Assembly: GCF_000317105.1 (NCBI RefSeq)
Contig: NC_019693.1
Location: 3,658,001-3,722,000 of the forward strand
Reading direction: 5' to 3'
From: Oscillatoria acuminata PCC 6304
Lineage (GTDB): Bacteria > Cyanobacteriota > Cyanobacteriia > Cyanobacteriales > Laspinemataceae
Length of the DNA stretch: 64,000 bases
Shown here: positions 53,055-62,014 of the stretch, in pieces
Numbering within the stretch: the stretch's first letter is position 1
Layout: each line of letters opens with the position of its first letter
Program-made: the position numbers and the translations under genes
The notes under the pieces: generated by a model
The model's input: only the letters and a program-made list of their open reading frames with translations
What the model was told of the DNA's origin: nothing
Databases searched by the model: none

Positions 53055-54503
53055 TTATTCTAATGTTTTGACCGTCAAGACTTGAGGCGGGACTGAATCC
53101 GGAGGATAGAGAAAATCTACCTGGACCGATCGCACCTCATTCGGGGCTAAATTTAAGGTTACTAATGGATCGAGAAGCTGTCCCCGACGATGCCATAAAT
53201 GCAGGTAACGGGTGATGTTTTCTCCGTTGTCATCGGTGTAACGTAAGCGGACCGTTGAGCGGAAAAAGGGATAATCCCACGGGGGTTGACGAAAGATTAA
53301 TCCGCCTTTGGATAATCGTTCCTCTTTCATCGGAGTTTCCAGAGTAACTGCCACCTGTTGCGGGCGATCGCTCTCGTTTCGCAGCGGTAAAGTTAAATCA
53401 TAATGTACGCCATAGTTCGCATGGGATTCATAGGCCGTATCTGGATATCGAACTAACAGCTTGGCCGCTTGACTTTGACCTGTTCCTAATGTCCCGGCGC
53501 GTAAGGTACTAATCACATAAGACACCGCTTTTGCTGGTTCTGGAAGCGCTAAATACTCACTCCCTTGATCCACTAAGTTCGCCTGCCATTTTGACCCTTC
53601 TTGAACTCCGGCGACCCGACTATAAATCAGTTGACCGCTGACTTGTTCCGGTGGACTGGGGGTTTTATCTCGGGGTAAAGCTAAATTCCCAGTCGTTAAA
53701 AGTTGCTGCCATTCTTCCAAATTGGGAGCGCGTTCGGTGCCATTGGCATCGGTTTTAGCATAAAGAGCTAAGGACGCTAAATATACCGGACCATCACTCT
53801 GTAATCGCAAAAAGGTAGAACGACCATTAATCGGTTTTTCTAAGCCTTTAACTGGAATCGGATGATTCATTAACATCCGATTTTCTCCAGGAGGAATGAC
53901 TAAGGTTTCCGGTAAATCTGCTTGTCTGATTCCTCGCAATACATTATCAACGGCGCGAATTCCAGGCCCTGAATAAATCTCCCCATTGGGATTTTCACTC
54001 ATAGCGGGTTTTTCTTTAAAGGGAGCATCGGGTTCTAGTAAATAACTCGCGCCTTCAGGGACAGTTACCGTAACAGGTTCTGGGCCGGGATTGTTGACTA
54101 GAATCCCGATATAAAGGGTTTGTAAATTGGGGGGAGTATGGGTAAAATGGTGAGCAAATAGCTCAAATTGCTCGTTAAACGCAAAGTTGAGATGAGCGGC
54201 GGGGACTTGTTTGCCTTCTGGGGGAAAGGTGGAGAGTAAAATGCCTTCAACTTTGACCCATTCGGGGCTGTTACTATTAAACATGGGGACTTGATCTAAT
54301 CCACCGGGAAGCGATCGCACCACGTTGGATTGCACAATTTCTTGAGGGGATGCCGCTTGTGCGGAGTTGGGCGGTTTTCCATCGGGAATTCCCGCATCAA
54401 TTCCCGGTTGGTTGGGGTCAACCTTCGTAACACAGCCGCCTGTAAATAGCACTAACAGCCCACAAAAACCTATAGCACTCAACCGACTGACCGAAGTCTG
54501 CAT
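53055..54503 (-). CDS. DUF3370 lipoprotein
   Basis: 482 residues. A lipoprotein signal (SAIGFCGLLVLFTGGC) is followed by a conserved body of the DUF3370 family: VVRSLPGGLDQVPMFNSNSPEW, FAHHFTHTPPNLQTLYIGILVNNPG, NYGVHYDLTLPLRNESDRPQ, FRSTVRLRYTDDNGEN. It is a cyanobacteria-specific family of unknown role, probably periplasmic or at the outer membrane. Single gene on this strand. Confidence 0.9.
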   Translation of the reverse strand: MQTSVSRLSAIGFCGLLVLFTGGCVTKVDPNQPGIDAGIPDGKPPNSAQAASPQEIVQSNVVRSLPGGLDQVPMFNSNSPEWVKVEGILLSTFPPEGKQVPAAHLNFAFNEQFELFAHHFTHTPPNLQTLYIGILVNNPGPEPVTVTVPEGASYLLEPDAPFKEKPAMSENPNGEIYSGPGIRAVDNVLRGIRQADLPETLVIPPGENRMLMNHPIPVKGLEKPINGRSTFLRLQSDGPVYLASLALYAKTDANGTERAPNLEEWQQLLTTGNLALPRDKTPSPPEQVSGQLIYSRVAGVQEGSKWQANLVDQGSEYLALPEPAKAVSYVISTLRAGTLGTGQSQAAKLLVRYPDTAYESHANYGVHYDLTLPLRNESDRPQQVAVTLETPMKEERLSKGGLIFRQPPWDYPFFRSTVRLRYTDDNGENITRYLHLWHRRGQLLDPLVTLNLAPNEVRSVQVDFLYPPDSVPPQVLTVKTLE

Positions 54504-54579
54504 AAAATCTCACGCTCAGTAATTAGTCTTTCTATTATAGAGCGACTCTAAGTCATAATGACCATAAAATTAATCTGTT

Positions 54580-54623
54580 GGAGCATCTTGCTCCTATGAA
54601 GTAGTAGGGAGCAAGATGCTCCC
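54580..54623. repeat. 15-bp palindrome related to the family A ends
   Basis: GGAGCATCTTGCTCC (54580-54594) and GGGAGCAAGATGCTCCC (54607-54623) form a 15-bp perfect stem with a 12-base loop. The GGGAGCATCT part equals the family A terminal repeat, but there is no 8-bp duplication. Confidence 0.75.
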
Positions 54624-54659
54624 ACTCCTGGGAGGAATTCGCCAGTTTATTTAGAGGGC

Positions 54660-55469
54660 CTATAGAGCTTTCATTTCCTCTGCTTGCTCCTGCTTTGTTT
54701 CATTCAAATTGGCAAGTTGAGGAGAAGAGGGAGCGGCTTTAACCGGGGAAGAGAGTTGTTGCCAGCGCAATACATAGATGGGAACCTTAAACCACAGATT
54801 GTCTGGTTCGGGAACGGTGACTTGAATCACTTTGAGATAGCCCGGGTCGGCTTCAATCCAGATGGAATTTCCCAGATACGCTAAAATATGTTCCCCATCT
54901 ACGGTGACAGCCAGATCTCCCGGTTGGATGGTGTTAGGGTTTAAGTCGTTAATACTGGCGGCTTGTTGTCCTCGTTTGGTAAAATTGCGATATTCATCCC
55001 GTAAGGCATCGGCCCCAGCATCATACCACCACATTTCTATTCCCTTTCTAACCAATGCAGGATTGAGGGTTTTTAGGCCCAGTTTCCAGTTGGCTTGAAT
55101 TAAGCCTTGTCGGACTAATCCGGAACAGTCAATCCCTAGATGGTTTTCGCCGCCCCAAACATAGGAGGTGCCGTCATAGCTTTGGAGTTCCCGGATGTAA
55201 GCGGCTTGTAACATCTTTTTATCCCCCGGATGTCCGGGTAAGATGAGGAAAAGACTCAAGGCGATCGCCCAGGATAAGCTGATGTAGCGAATGGGTTTTT
55301 TATGCCAATATAAAAATACGCCCCCGCCCCACAGTAATAGCCCGAGGAGAAGGGTTGTTAATCGCATGATGCCGTAACTAATCGGCTGAACTAGCAGAAC
55401 AATGAATAACGAAAGTAAAACATACCAGAGGGTAAATAGCTGGCGTCGGTTAATCGATTTTAAAACCAT
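54660..55469 (-). CDS. Membrane-anchored NlpC/P60-type peptidase
   Basis: 269 residues. Three hydrophobic segments in the first 80 residues (LWYVLLSLFIVLLVQPIS, LLLGLLLWGGGVFLYW, SLSWAIALSLFLILPG) anchor the protein. The NlpC/P60 domain follows, with the catalytic Cys in YVWGGENHLGIDCSGLVRQGL and His in GEHILAYLGN. The ending PVKAAPSSPQLANLNETKQEQ is disordered. It is separate from and distant to the NlpC/P60 gene at 27314-28039. Likely acts on peptidoglycan. Confidence 0.85.
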   Translation of the reverse strand: MVLKSINRRQLFTLWYVLLSLFIVLLVQPISYGIMRLTTLLLGLLLWGGGVFLYWHKKPIRYISLSWAIALSLFLILPGHPGDKKMLQAAYIRELQSYDGTSYVWGGENHLGIDCSGLVRQGLIQANWKLGLKTLNPALVRKGIEMWWYDAGADALRDEYRNFTKRGQQAASINDLNPNTIQPGDLAVTVDGEHILAYLGNSIWIEADPGYLKVIQVTVPEPDNLWFKVPIYVLRWQQLSSPVKAAPSSPQLANLNETKQEQAEEMKAL

Positions 55470-55622
55470 CTGTTTGAGTTTTAAGGGAGGAAAGGCAACC
55501 TAAATACCCTAAAAAATTGGCTTTTTAAGTTGTAGAGGAGACTGGGGGTAAGAAAACGGGAAAATAACCCTTAAAGCCATGAATTAAAGGTAAAAGTTTA
55601 ATATTATTGATGATGCAGGTTG

Positions 55623-55690
55623 AACCGGGTTGAATTTTCAAACTGATGGGACATCCAAATAGATGGATCAGTTTAAAGGACAACCCGGTT
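55623..55690 (-). terminator. Long hairpin past the 55700 gene
   Basis: Outer stem AACCGGGTT / AACCCGGTT and inner stem AAACTGAT / ATCAGTTT. It lies 10 bases beyond the stop of the minus-strand gene ending at 55700. Confidence 0.6.
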
Positions 55691-55699
55691 AAGATGGCA

Positions 55700-56056
55700 T
55701 TAGCGGACTAAGGTGAGTTCTTTTTCTTCCACAACCGATGCCTGGGGTTCAGTGACTTCTGGGGGGAATAATTCCGATGCCAGAATCAACTCATCCTGAG
55801 AGGAAAATTCTGGATGTTCAGGACTGCGATCGCCTGCCAGACGACGGATTGCCAAAATACTAGCACCGGCTGCCAATACTGCACCGCCTAGAAAAGCGGC
55901 TTTCGTCGGTCCTGTAGGATTGGAGAGGTTTGGAGTCGATTGACTTAATCCTTTAGCGAGGGGACAGCCTAATGCCTGTGCCTCGGAGGTGATTAAAATT
56001 CCACTGGCAAAAGCCGCAGTAGAAAGAATTCCAGCTAAAACGTGCTTGGGTTTCAT
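55700..56056 (-). CDS. Secreted or membrane protein, function unknown
   Basis: About 118 residues from the ATG at 56056 (MKPKHVLAGILSTAAFASGILITSEAQALG), which begins a clear signal peptide; the frame runs back 16 codons to 56104. The mature part has a second hydrophobic stretch (AAFLGGAVLAAGASILAI), then an acidic C-terminus (SSQDELILASELFPPEVTE). I do not recognise a family. A short lipid-exposed linker protein of the thylakoid or envelope is possible. Confidence 0.6.
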   Translation of the reverse strand: MKPKHVLAGILSTAAFASGILITSEAQALGCPLAKGLSQSTPNLSNPTGPTKAAFLGGAVLAAGASILAIRRLAGDRSPEHPEFSSQDELILASELFPPEVTEPQASVVEEKELTLVR

Positions 56057-56104
56057 CCGCAATTTTTTAAAAGAAAGGACAACGCTTTTCCCTATTATGT
56101 ACAA

Positions 56105-56590
56105 AATTTTAAAAATGGCAAGGGCTGTCCGAGAACCCCCAATTTCTGAACTTTACACAGTGGACTCACTCTGGTTCTGGGCGGCAAAGGTGACCCCCAA
56201 TTGAGTGATTGATGGCAGAGGTAACGGGATTGCACTGCTGACGCCTTAATCCGCATCTGTCTCTGGGTTGATTTTAGGACAAGTTTCCCCGGTTGTTAGT
56301 TGGGGACATTATCTAACGTAAAATTAAAATGAAGGGAGACAAGCCGCTACTGTTCGATGCCGCTTGCGATGCCACGCCTAATGAGTTTATTTCGTGGAGG
56401 TGGTGAATGTTTCGGAATGGGATAGACAGGGGTTGAATTTTTCCGATTTGAGCAGGGGCGACTTAAGAGATGAAAAATTTCTAAATCTTGACTTGTTCAT
56501 CTCTTAAGTCGCCCAATTCTTGCCCGATGGGAGGGCATTGCTGGGTCAATTGGGGTTCTATAGATTGTAGAAAAATGATAGAGGAAGTCG
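56105..56590. other. Gene-free stretch
   Basis: 486 bases between divergent genes. It carries the 19-bp perfect inverted repeat at 56456-56514. Otherwise nothing named; promoters for both neighbours must be here. Confidence 0.4.
56456..56514. repeat. 19-bp perfect inverted repeat
   Basis: GGGCGACTTAAGAGATGAA (56456-56474) and TTCATCTCTTAAGTCGCCC (56496-56514) are perfectly complementary with a 21-base loop. It lies 77 bases before the HAD phosphatase gene. It may be a regulator site, a transcript hairpin, or the ends of a lost element. Confidence 0.85.
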
Positions 56591-57229
56591 ATGACGGTAA
56601 AAATAATTTTGTTTGATTTTGATGGGACCATTGCGGACACCCTAGATTCTATTGTAAAAATTACCAATCGGTTGGCTGGAGAGTTTGGGTATAAAAAAAC
56701 CACTCAAGAAGATGTGGAATACATGAGAAACATGAATTCAATGCAAATCATTAAAACTTCAGGAATCCCTATTTTTAAACTTCCTTTTTTACTGCAAATG
56801 GTCAAGCTAGAATTAAATCATGAAATTCAAAATTTAAAACCTATTTCTGGGATGTTTGAAGCCCTACAAGTTTTAAGTAATAAAGACTATAAACTCGGAA
56901 TTGTAACTTCTAACTCCCTGGAAAATGTCAAAGGATTTTTAGAAAGAAATGAAATGAGTAAATTTTTTAGTTTTATTCATGCCGGTTCTACCTTGTTTGG
57001 GAAAAATAAAGTCATTAAAAGTTTTTTGAAAAAAGAAGGAATTTCCCCAGAAAAAGTGATTTATGTGGGAGATGAGACCCGAGATATAGAAGCGGCTAGA
57101 AAAGCTAAAATTCAAGTAATCGCCGTAAGTTGGGGATTTAACTCTAAAGCCGTTTTATCGAAACACAACCCTGATTTAGCCATTGATCACCCCCAAGACT
57201 TGATTGATGCAGTCGCCCAGTTACAGTAA
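56591..57229 (+). CDS. HAD-superfamily phosphatase, phosphoglycolate-phosphatase-like
   Basis: 212 residues. HAD motif I DFDGTIADT, motif II VTSNS, motif III near NKVIKSFLKKEG, motif IV VGDETRDIEAARKA: all key acidic residues present. Cap domain residues about 15-80. Probable substrate a small phosphate ester such as phosphoglycolate, but HAD specificity cannot be read. The codons are clearly richer in A and T (AAA, ATT, TTT) than the neighbours, which may reflect recent transfer. It has no partner gene. Confidence 0.88.
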   Translation: MTVKIILFDFDGTIADTLDSIVKITNRLAGEFGYKKTTQEDVEYMRNMNSMQIIKTSGIPIFKLPFLLQMVKLELNHEIQNLKPISGMFEALQVLSNKDYKLGIVTSNSLENVKGFLERNEMSKFFSFIHAGSTLFGKNKVIKSFLKKEGISPEKVIYVGDETRDIEAARKAKIQVIAVSWGFNSKAVLSKHNPDLAIDHPQDLIDAVAQLQ

Positions 57230-57321
57230 TCTAGCAGACCTGGATGATCCAGACCATTCTAACGGCATTTTTTTTAACTCAAATAAAATTGATGTTCTAC
57301 CCTAGAATTGAAGGGGGACAC

Positions 57322-57401
57322 GACTTACGCATTTTTGGAGACCCAACCCTAAAGAGGCGAGCAAGGGAATCGTCTCTACATTTAGAGGTGATGCGTAAGT
57401 C
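57322..57401. repeat. Palindromic repeat with GACTTACGCAT ends
   Basis: 80 bp with 11-bp terminal inverted repeats GACTTACGCAT / ATGCGTAAGTC. The interior CTCTACATTTAGAGG resembles the repeat at 10924-11010. Confidence 0.7.
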
Positions 57402-57470
57402 CTAGGGGATAACCATAACCAAAGTTAGAGAAATAAAACATTTAAAAAGGGTGTAAACACAGGAGGAATT

Positions 57471-59990
57471 ATGGCAGAAATCAATCCAGTGACTTGGTTG
57501 CAGGAACGAACAGCATTGAGTCGTTTATCGGAACCCGTATTAACCGCGATCGCCGAAGTTATCCAAGAACAAATCTTACCGGCAAATGAGGCGATCGCCG
57601 AACAGGGAAAAACCCCCACCGGATTCTACATCCTCCTTCAAGGACAGTTACAAACTTCCCAGAAAAATCCCCCCCCGTCCCGAGATGAATTGAGTCCCGG
57701 TTGCACGATTAACCTCCGCGAATTACTCTTAGACCAACCACCAGAACAGACCATTTCTACCGTCACCGAATCTAAACTCTGGTTTGTCCCAGGGGACCGA
57801 GTTCAGGAATTAGTCCAGCAATACCCAGAAATCACCCAAACTCTGACCCGACAACTCGCCCAAGAACTTGCCCAGGTGTCGAGTGCTTTAACTTACGAAC
57901 AACAGAGACAAGAGGATTTACGCCCCTATTTAGTCACTAAAGCAAAACGGGGAATTGTCGGGAGAAGTCGCTATGCCAAACGTCTCAGACAGCAGATTAG
58001 AGAGGCGGGTTCTGATCGCCGATCGGTCTATATTTTCGGGGAACCGGGATTAGAAAAAGATAATATTGCCGCCCTGATTCACTATGGTTCCCCCCACCGT
58101 CGGGAACCGATTGTCAAAATCGACTGTGGGATTCTCCAAAAAGGAGGGGCAGAACTGTTTGGACGGGCGGGGGGTAAACCGGGACTGCTGGAATGGTTGG
58201 GAGAAGGAACCCTGGTTTTAAACAATATTGACGAATTGCCGGAGGAACTGGTTGAGGCGATCGCCACCCTGTTAAAAACCTCAACTTATACCCCCGTCAC
58301 CCGAGAAGGAGAGACTCCCGCCTCCCCTAAAACCACCTCCGCCAAAATTCTAGCCATCTCAGAAAAACATCTTCCGGCGATCGCCCCGCATCTGGACCAA
58401 ACCCTCAAAGTGCCTCCCCTGCGCGTCCGAAAAGCCGACATTGGCGCTCAAGTTGATTATTATATTAGCTTGTACTGTCGCGCCAAAGGTCTGAGCAAAC
58501 CGCAACTCACCCCAGAAGCACTCCGTCGCCTGCAATCTTATGATTTTCCGGGCAATATTCGGGAATTGCAAAACTTAGTAGAACGGGCGATCGTTCAGTC
58601 AGATTGCGCCCGAGAATTAACGGAAGAAATTTTCTGGGCCGCCCAAGGGAAGAAAAAGCGATTTCGGTTCAATTTACTCAATGCTTATCCTAAATTGCGC
58701 CATTTTCTTCGCAGTCCTTGGTGGCCCGATCGCATTAATTATGGCTTTACCGTCGTTGCCTTTGCCCTGGTCGTCGCTATCTTATTTCTCGGTCCGCAAA
58801 CCCGCGATCGCAACTTTGCCCTCAACTTCTTTTGGGCCTGGTGGTGGCCGTTAATCCTATTCGCCTTTCCCTTTGTCGGTCGCCTGTGGTGTGCAGTGTG
58901 TCCTTTTATGATTTATGGAGAAATCACCCAAAAAATCTCCGAAAAATTATTAAAACACAACCTCAAACCCTGGCCCCGACAGCAAGCGGAAAAATGGGGC
59001 GGCTGGTTTCTGTTTGGCTTATTTACCTTAATTTTCCTCTGGGAAGAACTCTGGAAATTAGAGAACACCGCCTATCTTTCTGCCTGGTTACTCCTGTTAA
59101 TTACCGCCGGGGCGATGATTTGTTCAGCCATCTTTGAACGGCGGTTTTGGTGTCGCTACCTCTGTCCCATTGGTGGCATGAATGGACTATTTGCCAAACT
59201 CTCCATGACCGAATTAAGAGCACAACAGGGAACCTGTTCCGCCGAATGCACCACCTATCAATGTTATAAAGGCGGTCCGCAAAAAGGGGAAGGAATGGAA
59301 ACCAATGGCTGTCCTCTCTATTCTCATCCTGCCCAGTTAGAAGATAACCGGGATTGTGTCTTATGCATGACCTGTTTAAAAGCCTGTCCCCATCGGTCTG
59401 TTGAATTCAACTTACGACCGCCGGGAATTGATTTGTGGACCACTCATCAGCCCCGTAGCTATGAAGTTGCCTTGTTGCTGTTACTTTTAGGGGGAATCTT
59501 TCTGCATCGGTTGCCCGAAATTAATGCAGTCTTAGGATTAGGGATTGATTTAAGCCAATTTTGGCCCCATTTGGGATTCTCCCTAGCTGCATTAGGGGTT
59601 CCTGCGGCAGTTGTGTTAGTCGCGGGGGCAGTCATTGCCCAACTGAACCGCACCTTCAAATCTAAACCCTTTGTCCAATTAGCCTATGGATATTTACCCT
59701 TAGTTTTAGGGGGAAGTTTAGCCCATTATTTGCGCTTGGGATTAGGAGAAGCAGGAAGGATTTTACCCGTTACCTTTGCCACCTTTGGGTTGAGTGGGGA
59801 AGGGTTGCCGGTGTGGATTGCCCATCCCGCAGTGATTGCCTTTTTGCAGGGAACCTCTCTAATTGCTGGGGTGGGGTTCAGCATTCTGTTAACCCAAAAA
59901 ATTGGCCGTGAGTCCCTGCGATCGCTGCTTCCCCAACATTTAGCCACCCTAGGATTAGCTTTGGGGATGTGGGTTATTATCGTTGGGTAA
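57471..59990 (+). CDS. cNMP-binding / degenerate sigma-54-type AAA+ / membrane polyferredoxin fusion
   Basis: 839 residues. About 1-135: cyclic-nucleotide-binding fold (TGFYILLQGQLQTS). About 160-395: the NtrC-type AAA+ fold, with VYIFGEPGLEKDNIA (Walker A changed from GESGTGK), TLVLNNIDELP (Walker B changed from FLDE), GRAGGKPG where GAFTGA belongs, and a conserved FPGNIRELQNLVERAI. It cannot contact sigma-54 in the usual way and has no DNA-binding helix. About 425-665: six membrane helices of the NapH/NosR/CcoG type with CxxCP (Cys474, 477), CxxxCP (Cys561, 565) and a full CxxCxxCxxxCP (629-639); 665-839 has more helices. It probably passes electrons at the membrane under nucleotide control. 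ftsZ-like gene follows 63 bases on. Confidence 0.85.
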   Translation: MAEINPVTWLQERTALSRLSEPVLTAIAEVIQEQILPANEAIAEQGKTPTGFYILLQGQLQTSQKNPPPSRDELSPGCTINLRELLLDQPPEQTISTVTESKLWFVPGDRVQELVQQYPEITQTLTRQLAQELAQVSSALTYEQQRQEDLRPYLVTKAKRGIVGRSRYAKRLRQQIREAGSDRRSVYIFGEPGLEKDNIAALIHYGSPHRREPIVKIDCGILQKGGAELFGRAGGKPGLLEWLGEGTLVLNNIDELPEELVEAIATLLKTSTYTPVTREGETPASPKTTSAKILAISEKHLPAIAPHLDQTLKVPPLRVRKADIGAQVDYYISLYCRAKGLSKPQLTPEALRRLQSYDFPGNIRELQNLVERAIVQSDCARELTEEIFWAAQGKKKRFRFNLLNAYPKLRHFLRSPWWPDRINYGFTVVAFALVVAILFLGPQTRDRNFALNFFWAWWWPLILFAFPFVGRLWCAVCPFMIYGEITQKISEKLLKHNLKPWPRQQAEKWGGWFLFGLFTLIFLWEELWKLENTAYLSAWLLLLITAGAMICSAIFERRFWCRYLCPIGGMNGLFAKLSMTELRAQQGTCSAECTTYQCYKGGPQKGEGMETNGCPLYSHPAQLEDNRDCVLCMTCLKACPHRSVEFNLRPPGIDLWTTHQPRSYEVALLLLLLGGIFLHRLPEINAVLGLGIDLSQFWPHLGFSLAALGVPAAVVLVAGAVIAQLNRTFKSKPFVQLAYGYLPLVLGGSLAHYLRLGLGEAGRILPVTFATFGLSGEGLPVWIAHPAVIAFLQGTSLIAGVGFSILLTQKIGRESLRSLLPQHLATLGLALGMWVIIVG

Positions 59991-60053
59991 AAAAGATGGA
60001 GATGCGTTCGCACCCCCCTCTGGAATCAGAATCAAATCAGGAGTAACGAGATC

Positions 60054-61151
60054 GTGCTCGATAGTCTCATTAAAATTACCGTGATCGGCGTCGGGGGTGG
60101 CGGGTGTAATGCCATCAACCGAATGATTGCCAGCGATTTGTCTGGGGTAGAATTTGTCGGGATCAACACCGATGCTAGAGCTTTAGCCCAATGCCGTGCC
60201 GATCGCCGCATTCAAATCGGGCAGAAACTCACCCAAGGGTTAGGAACCGGGGGCAATCCCATCCTCGGACAAAAAGCAGCAGAAGATGCCCGGAGTCAAA
60301 TTGCCGCCGCGATGGAAGGGAGTGATTTAGTTTTTATTACCGCAGGCATGGGCGGGGGAACTGGTACTGGGGCCACTCCAATTGTTGCGGAAATTGCCAA
60401 ACAACAAGGTGCACTCACCATTGGAGTCTTGACTCGTCCCTTTGCCTTCGAGGGGAAACGGCGGAGTCATCTTGCCGATGAAGCAATTACGGCATTACAG
60501 AGTCGCTTGGATACCGCGATCGCCGTTCCCAATGAGAAATTGTTGTCCGTGATTTCTGACAATATGCCGGTTCAGGATGCCTTTAGCGTCGCCGATGATA
60601 TTCTGCGCCAAGGGGTTCAAGGGATTTCTGATTTAATAGTGATTCCCGGGGTGGTGAATGTGGATTTTGCCGACGTGCGATCGGTGATGAGTCGCGCCGG
60701 AACTGCTTTACTCGGGATCGGAATTGGGGAAGGACAATCTCGCGCTAGACAAGCGGCACTTTCGGCGATGTCTTCTCCCTTTTTAGATTCTTCCATTAAC
60801 GGGGCCAAAGGGGTTGTTTTTAACATCACCTGCGGGATGGATCTGACTTTACATGAAGTGAATGTGGCAGCAGCAGAAGTCTATAACGTGGTGGATCCGG
60901 ATGCGAATATTATTTTCGGGGCCGTGATTGACGATCGCCTACATGGAGAAATGAGAATGACCTTAATTGCCACCGGATTTTCCAATGAACCCCAGGTTTC
61001 TCTCCCTCAAACCCGGGTAGTCCCGACGCCTCCTCCTCAATCTCGGGTTGCCAAACCTCCGAGTCCCCCCCCTCAACCGGAGACCCCGCCTCAAAGTTGG
61101 CCCGGATTGGACCTGCCTGATTTTTTCCCCCCTCGGCGATCGCCTAGGTAG
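60054..61151 (+). CDS. ftsZ: FtsZ-family GTPase without the usual cyanobacterial N-terminal extension
   Basis: 365 residues, start GTG at 60054 with AGGAGT upstream. The tubulin signature GGGTGTG is at 100-106, the T7 loop NVDFADVR at 202-209, so GTP binding and hydrolysis are likely. The first 4 residues lead straight into [15 protein letters not shown], whereas known cyanobacterial FtsZ have 50 or more residues first. The C-terminal linker is Pro-rich and ends [15 protein letters not shown], a form of the LDIPxFLxRRR tail that binds partners. It may be the only FtsZ or a second paralogue; the rest of the genome decides. Likely cotranscribed with the polyferredoxin gene. Confidence 0.9.
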   Translation: MLDSLIKITVIGVGGGGCNAINRMIASDLSGVEFVGINTDARALAQCRADRRIQIGQKLTQGLGTGGNPILGQKAAEDARSQIAAAMEGSDLVFITAGMGGGTGTGATPIVAEIAKQQGALTIGVLTRPFAFEGKRRSHLADEAITALQSRLDTAIAVPNEKLLSVISDNMPVQDAFSVADDILRQGVQGISDLIVIPGVVNVDFADVRSVMSRAGTALLGIGIGEGQSRARQAALSAMSSPFLDSSINGAKGVVFNITCGMDLTLHEVNVAAAEVYNVVDPDANIIFGAVIDDRLHGEMRMTLIATGFSNEPQVSLPQTRVVPTPPPQSRVAKPPSPPPQPETPPQSWPGLDLPDFFPPRRSPR

Positions 61152-61157
61152 TTTGGG

Positions 61158-61276
61158 ATGGGATGGGGGAGATGGGGAGGATGGGGAGGATGGGGAGGAA
61201 CGACTGAAGTCTTTACTACAAAGGGGGAAAGAACGAGTTACAAACATCTCCCCAATCTCCCCATCTCCCCCATCCT
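61158..61276 (+). terminator. Large G/A-rich inverted repeat after the ftsZ-like gene
   Basis: Left arm GGATGGGGGAGATGGGG plus repeated AGGATGGGG (61158-61196); right arm CTCCCCAATCTCCCC and CATCTCCCCCATCC (61243-61276). The G-rich side has four or more G-runs and could fold as a quadruplex. The loop is about 46 bases. Lies between the ftsZ-like gene and the convergent DUF928 gene. Confidence 0.7.
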
Positions 61277-61279
61277 GAC

Positions 61280-61990
61280 TTAGAAGCGCAAAAATGTTCC
61301 CGATTCCAACTCTTCCAAGGCTTCTAATCCCATGAATTCTAAGAGGGTTTCCCATTCTTCTTGATTAGAACCATCCTCTAGGGGGAGTTGACTGACGTCA
61401 ACTAAACTGCTGAAGGCGTCCATCCAGAGTCCTGCTTCAGCATAAATTTGGGGATGACGACTGGGGGAGGCATTTTGTAACTGAGTTGCCAGACTTCTGG
61501 AGAGTGGGAGGCGTTGAACGGTCCCGGTTAAGGTTAGATTCTGGGATGGAGAGAGGGGATTACAAATAATTGAAAATGACCAACGATAGATTTGTTGAAT
61601 TTCTAAGGGTTCTAGGTTGATGAAACCGGGGAGTTCCAGGCGAATTATCCCGGAATTTCCAGTGATAGCAAATCGGAGTTTATAAAGGATTTGATTACTC
61701 TCATTGAATAAGAGAAATTCAGCAGTTTGGGCCGAGGTTTCCGGGAGGTGAAATAAAAAAGCGGGCAGCCCTTTGACTGTTGAAATTTGACTCTGATTCG
61801 GGGGCAGTAATGCCATCAAGGGATCTGTTGGGGTTGCCCCTGGGTTACAGGCATTCAGTTCTTCTCGGGGGGGATTTTGAGCAAGGGTTTCAGGAAAAAT
61901 CGAGCCATCAGGTTCGGTGGCGATCGCCCAGGTCGGCAATTGAGAAGCCCCCAAGATTAAAAATGACACCAGATAAGTTACCCTGATCAT
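61280..61990 (-). CDS. DUF928 family secreted protein
   Basis: 236 residues from the ATG at 61990 (MIRVTYLVSFLIL); the frame reaches back 8 codons to 62014. A signal peptide is followed by the DUF928 body: DPLMALLPPNQSQISTVKGLPAFLFHLPET, AEFLLFNESNQILYKLRFAI, IIRLELPGF and IYRWSFSIICNP. It is a family common in cyanobacteria with unknown function. C-terminal Trp/Glu-rich stretch is typical. Confidence 0.88.
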   Translation of the reverse strand: MIRVTYLVSFLILGASQLPTWAIATEPDGSIFPETLAQNPPREELNACNPGATPTDPLMALLPPNQSQISTVKGLPAFLFHLPETSAQTAEFLLFNESNQILYKLRFAITGNSGIIRLELPGFINLEPLEIQQIYRWSFSIICNPLSPSQNLTLTGTVQRLPLSRSLATQLQNASPSRHPQIYAEAGLWMDAFSSLVDVSQLPLEDGSNQEEWETLLEFMGLEALEELESGTFLRF

Positions 61991-62014
61991 TCGGCAAAGC
62001 GGTGTCTGCAACAT

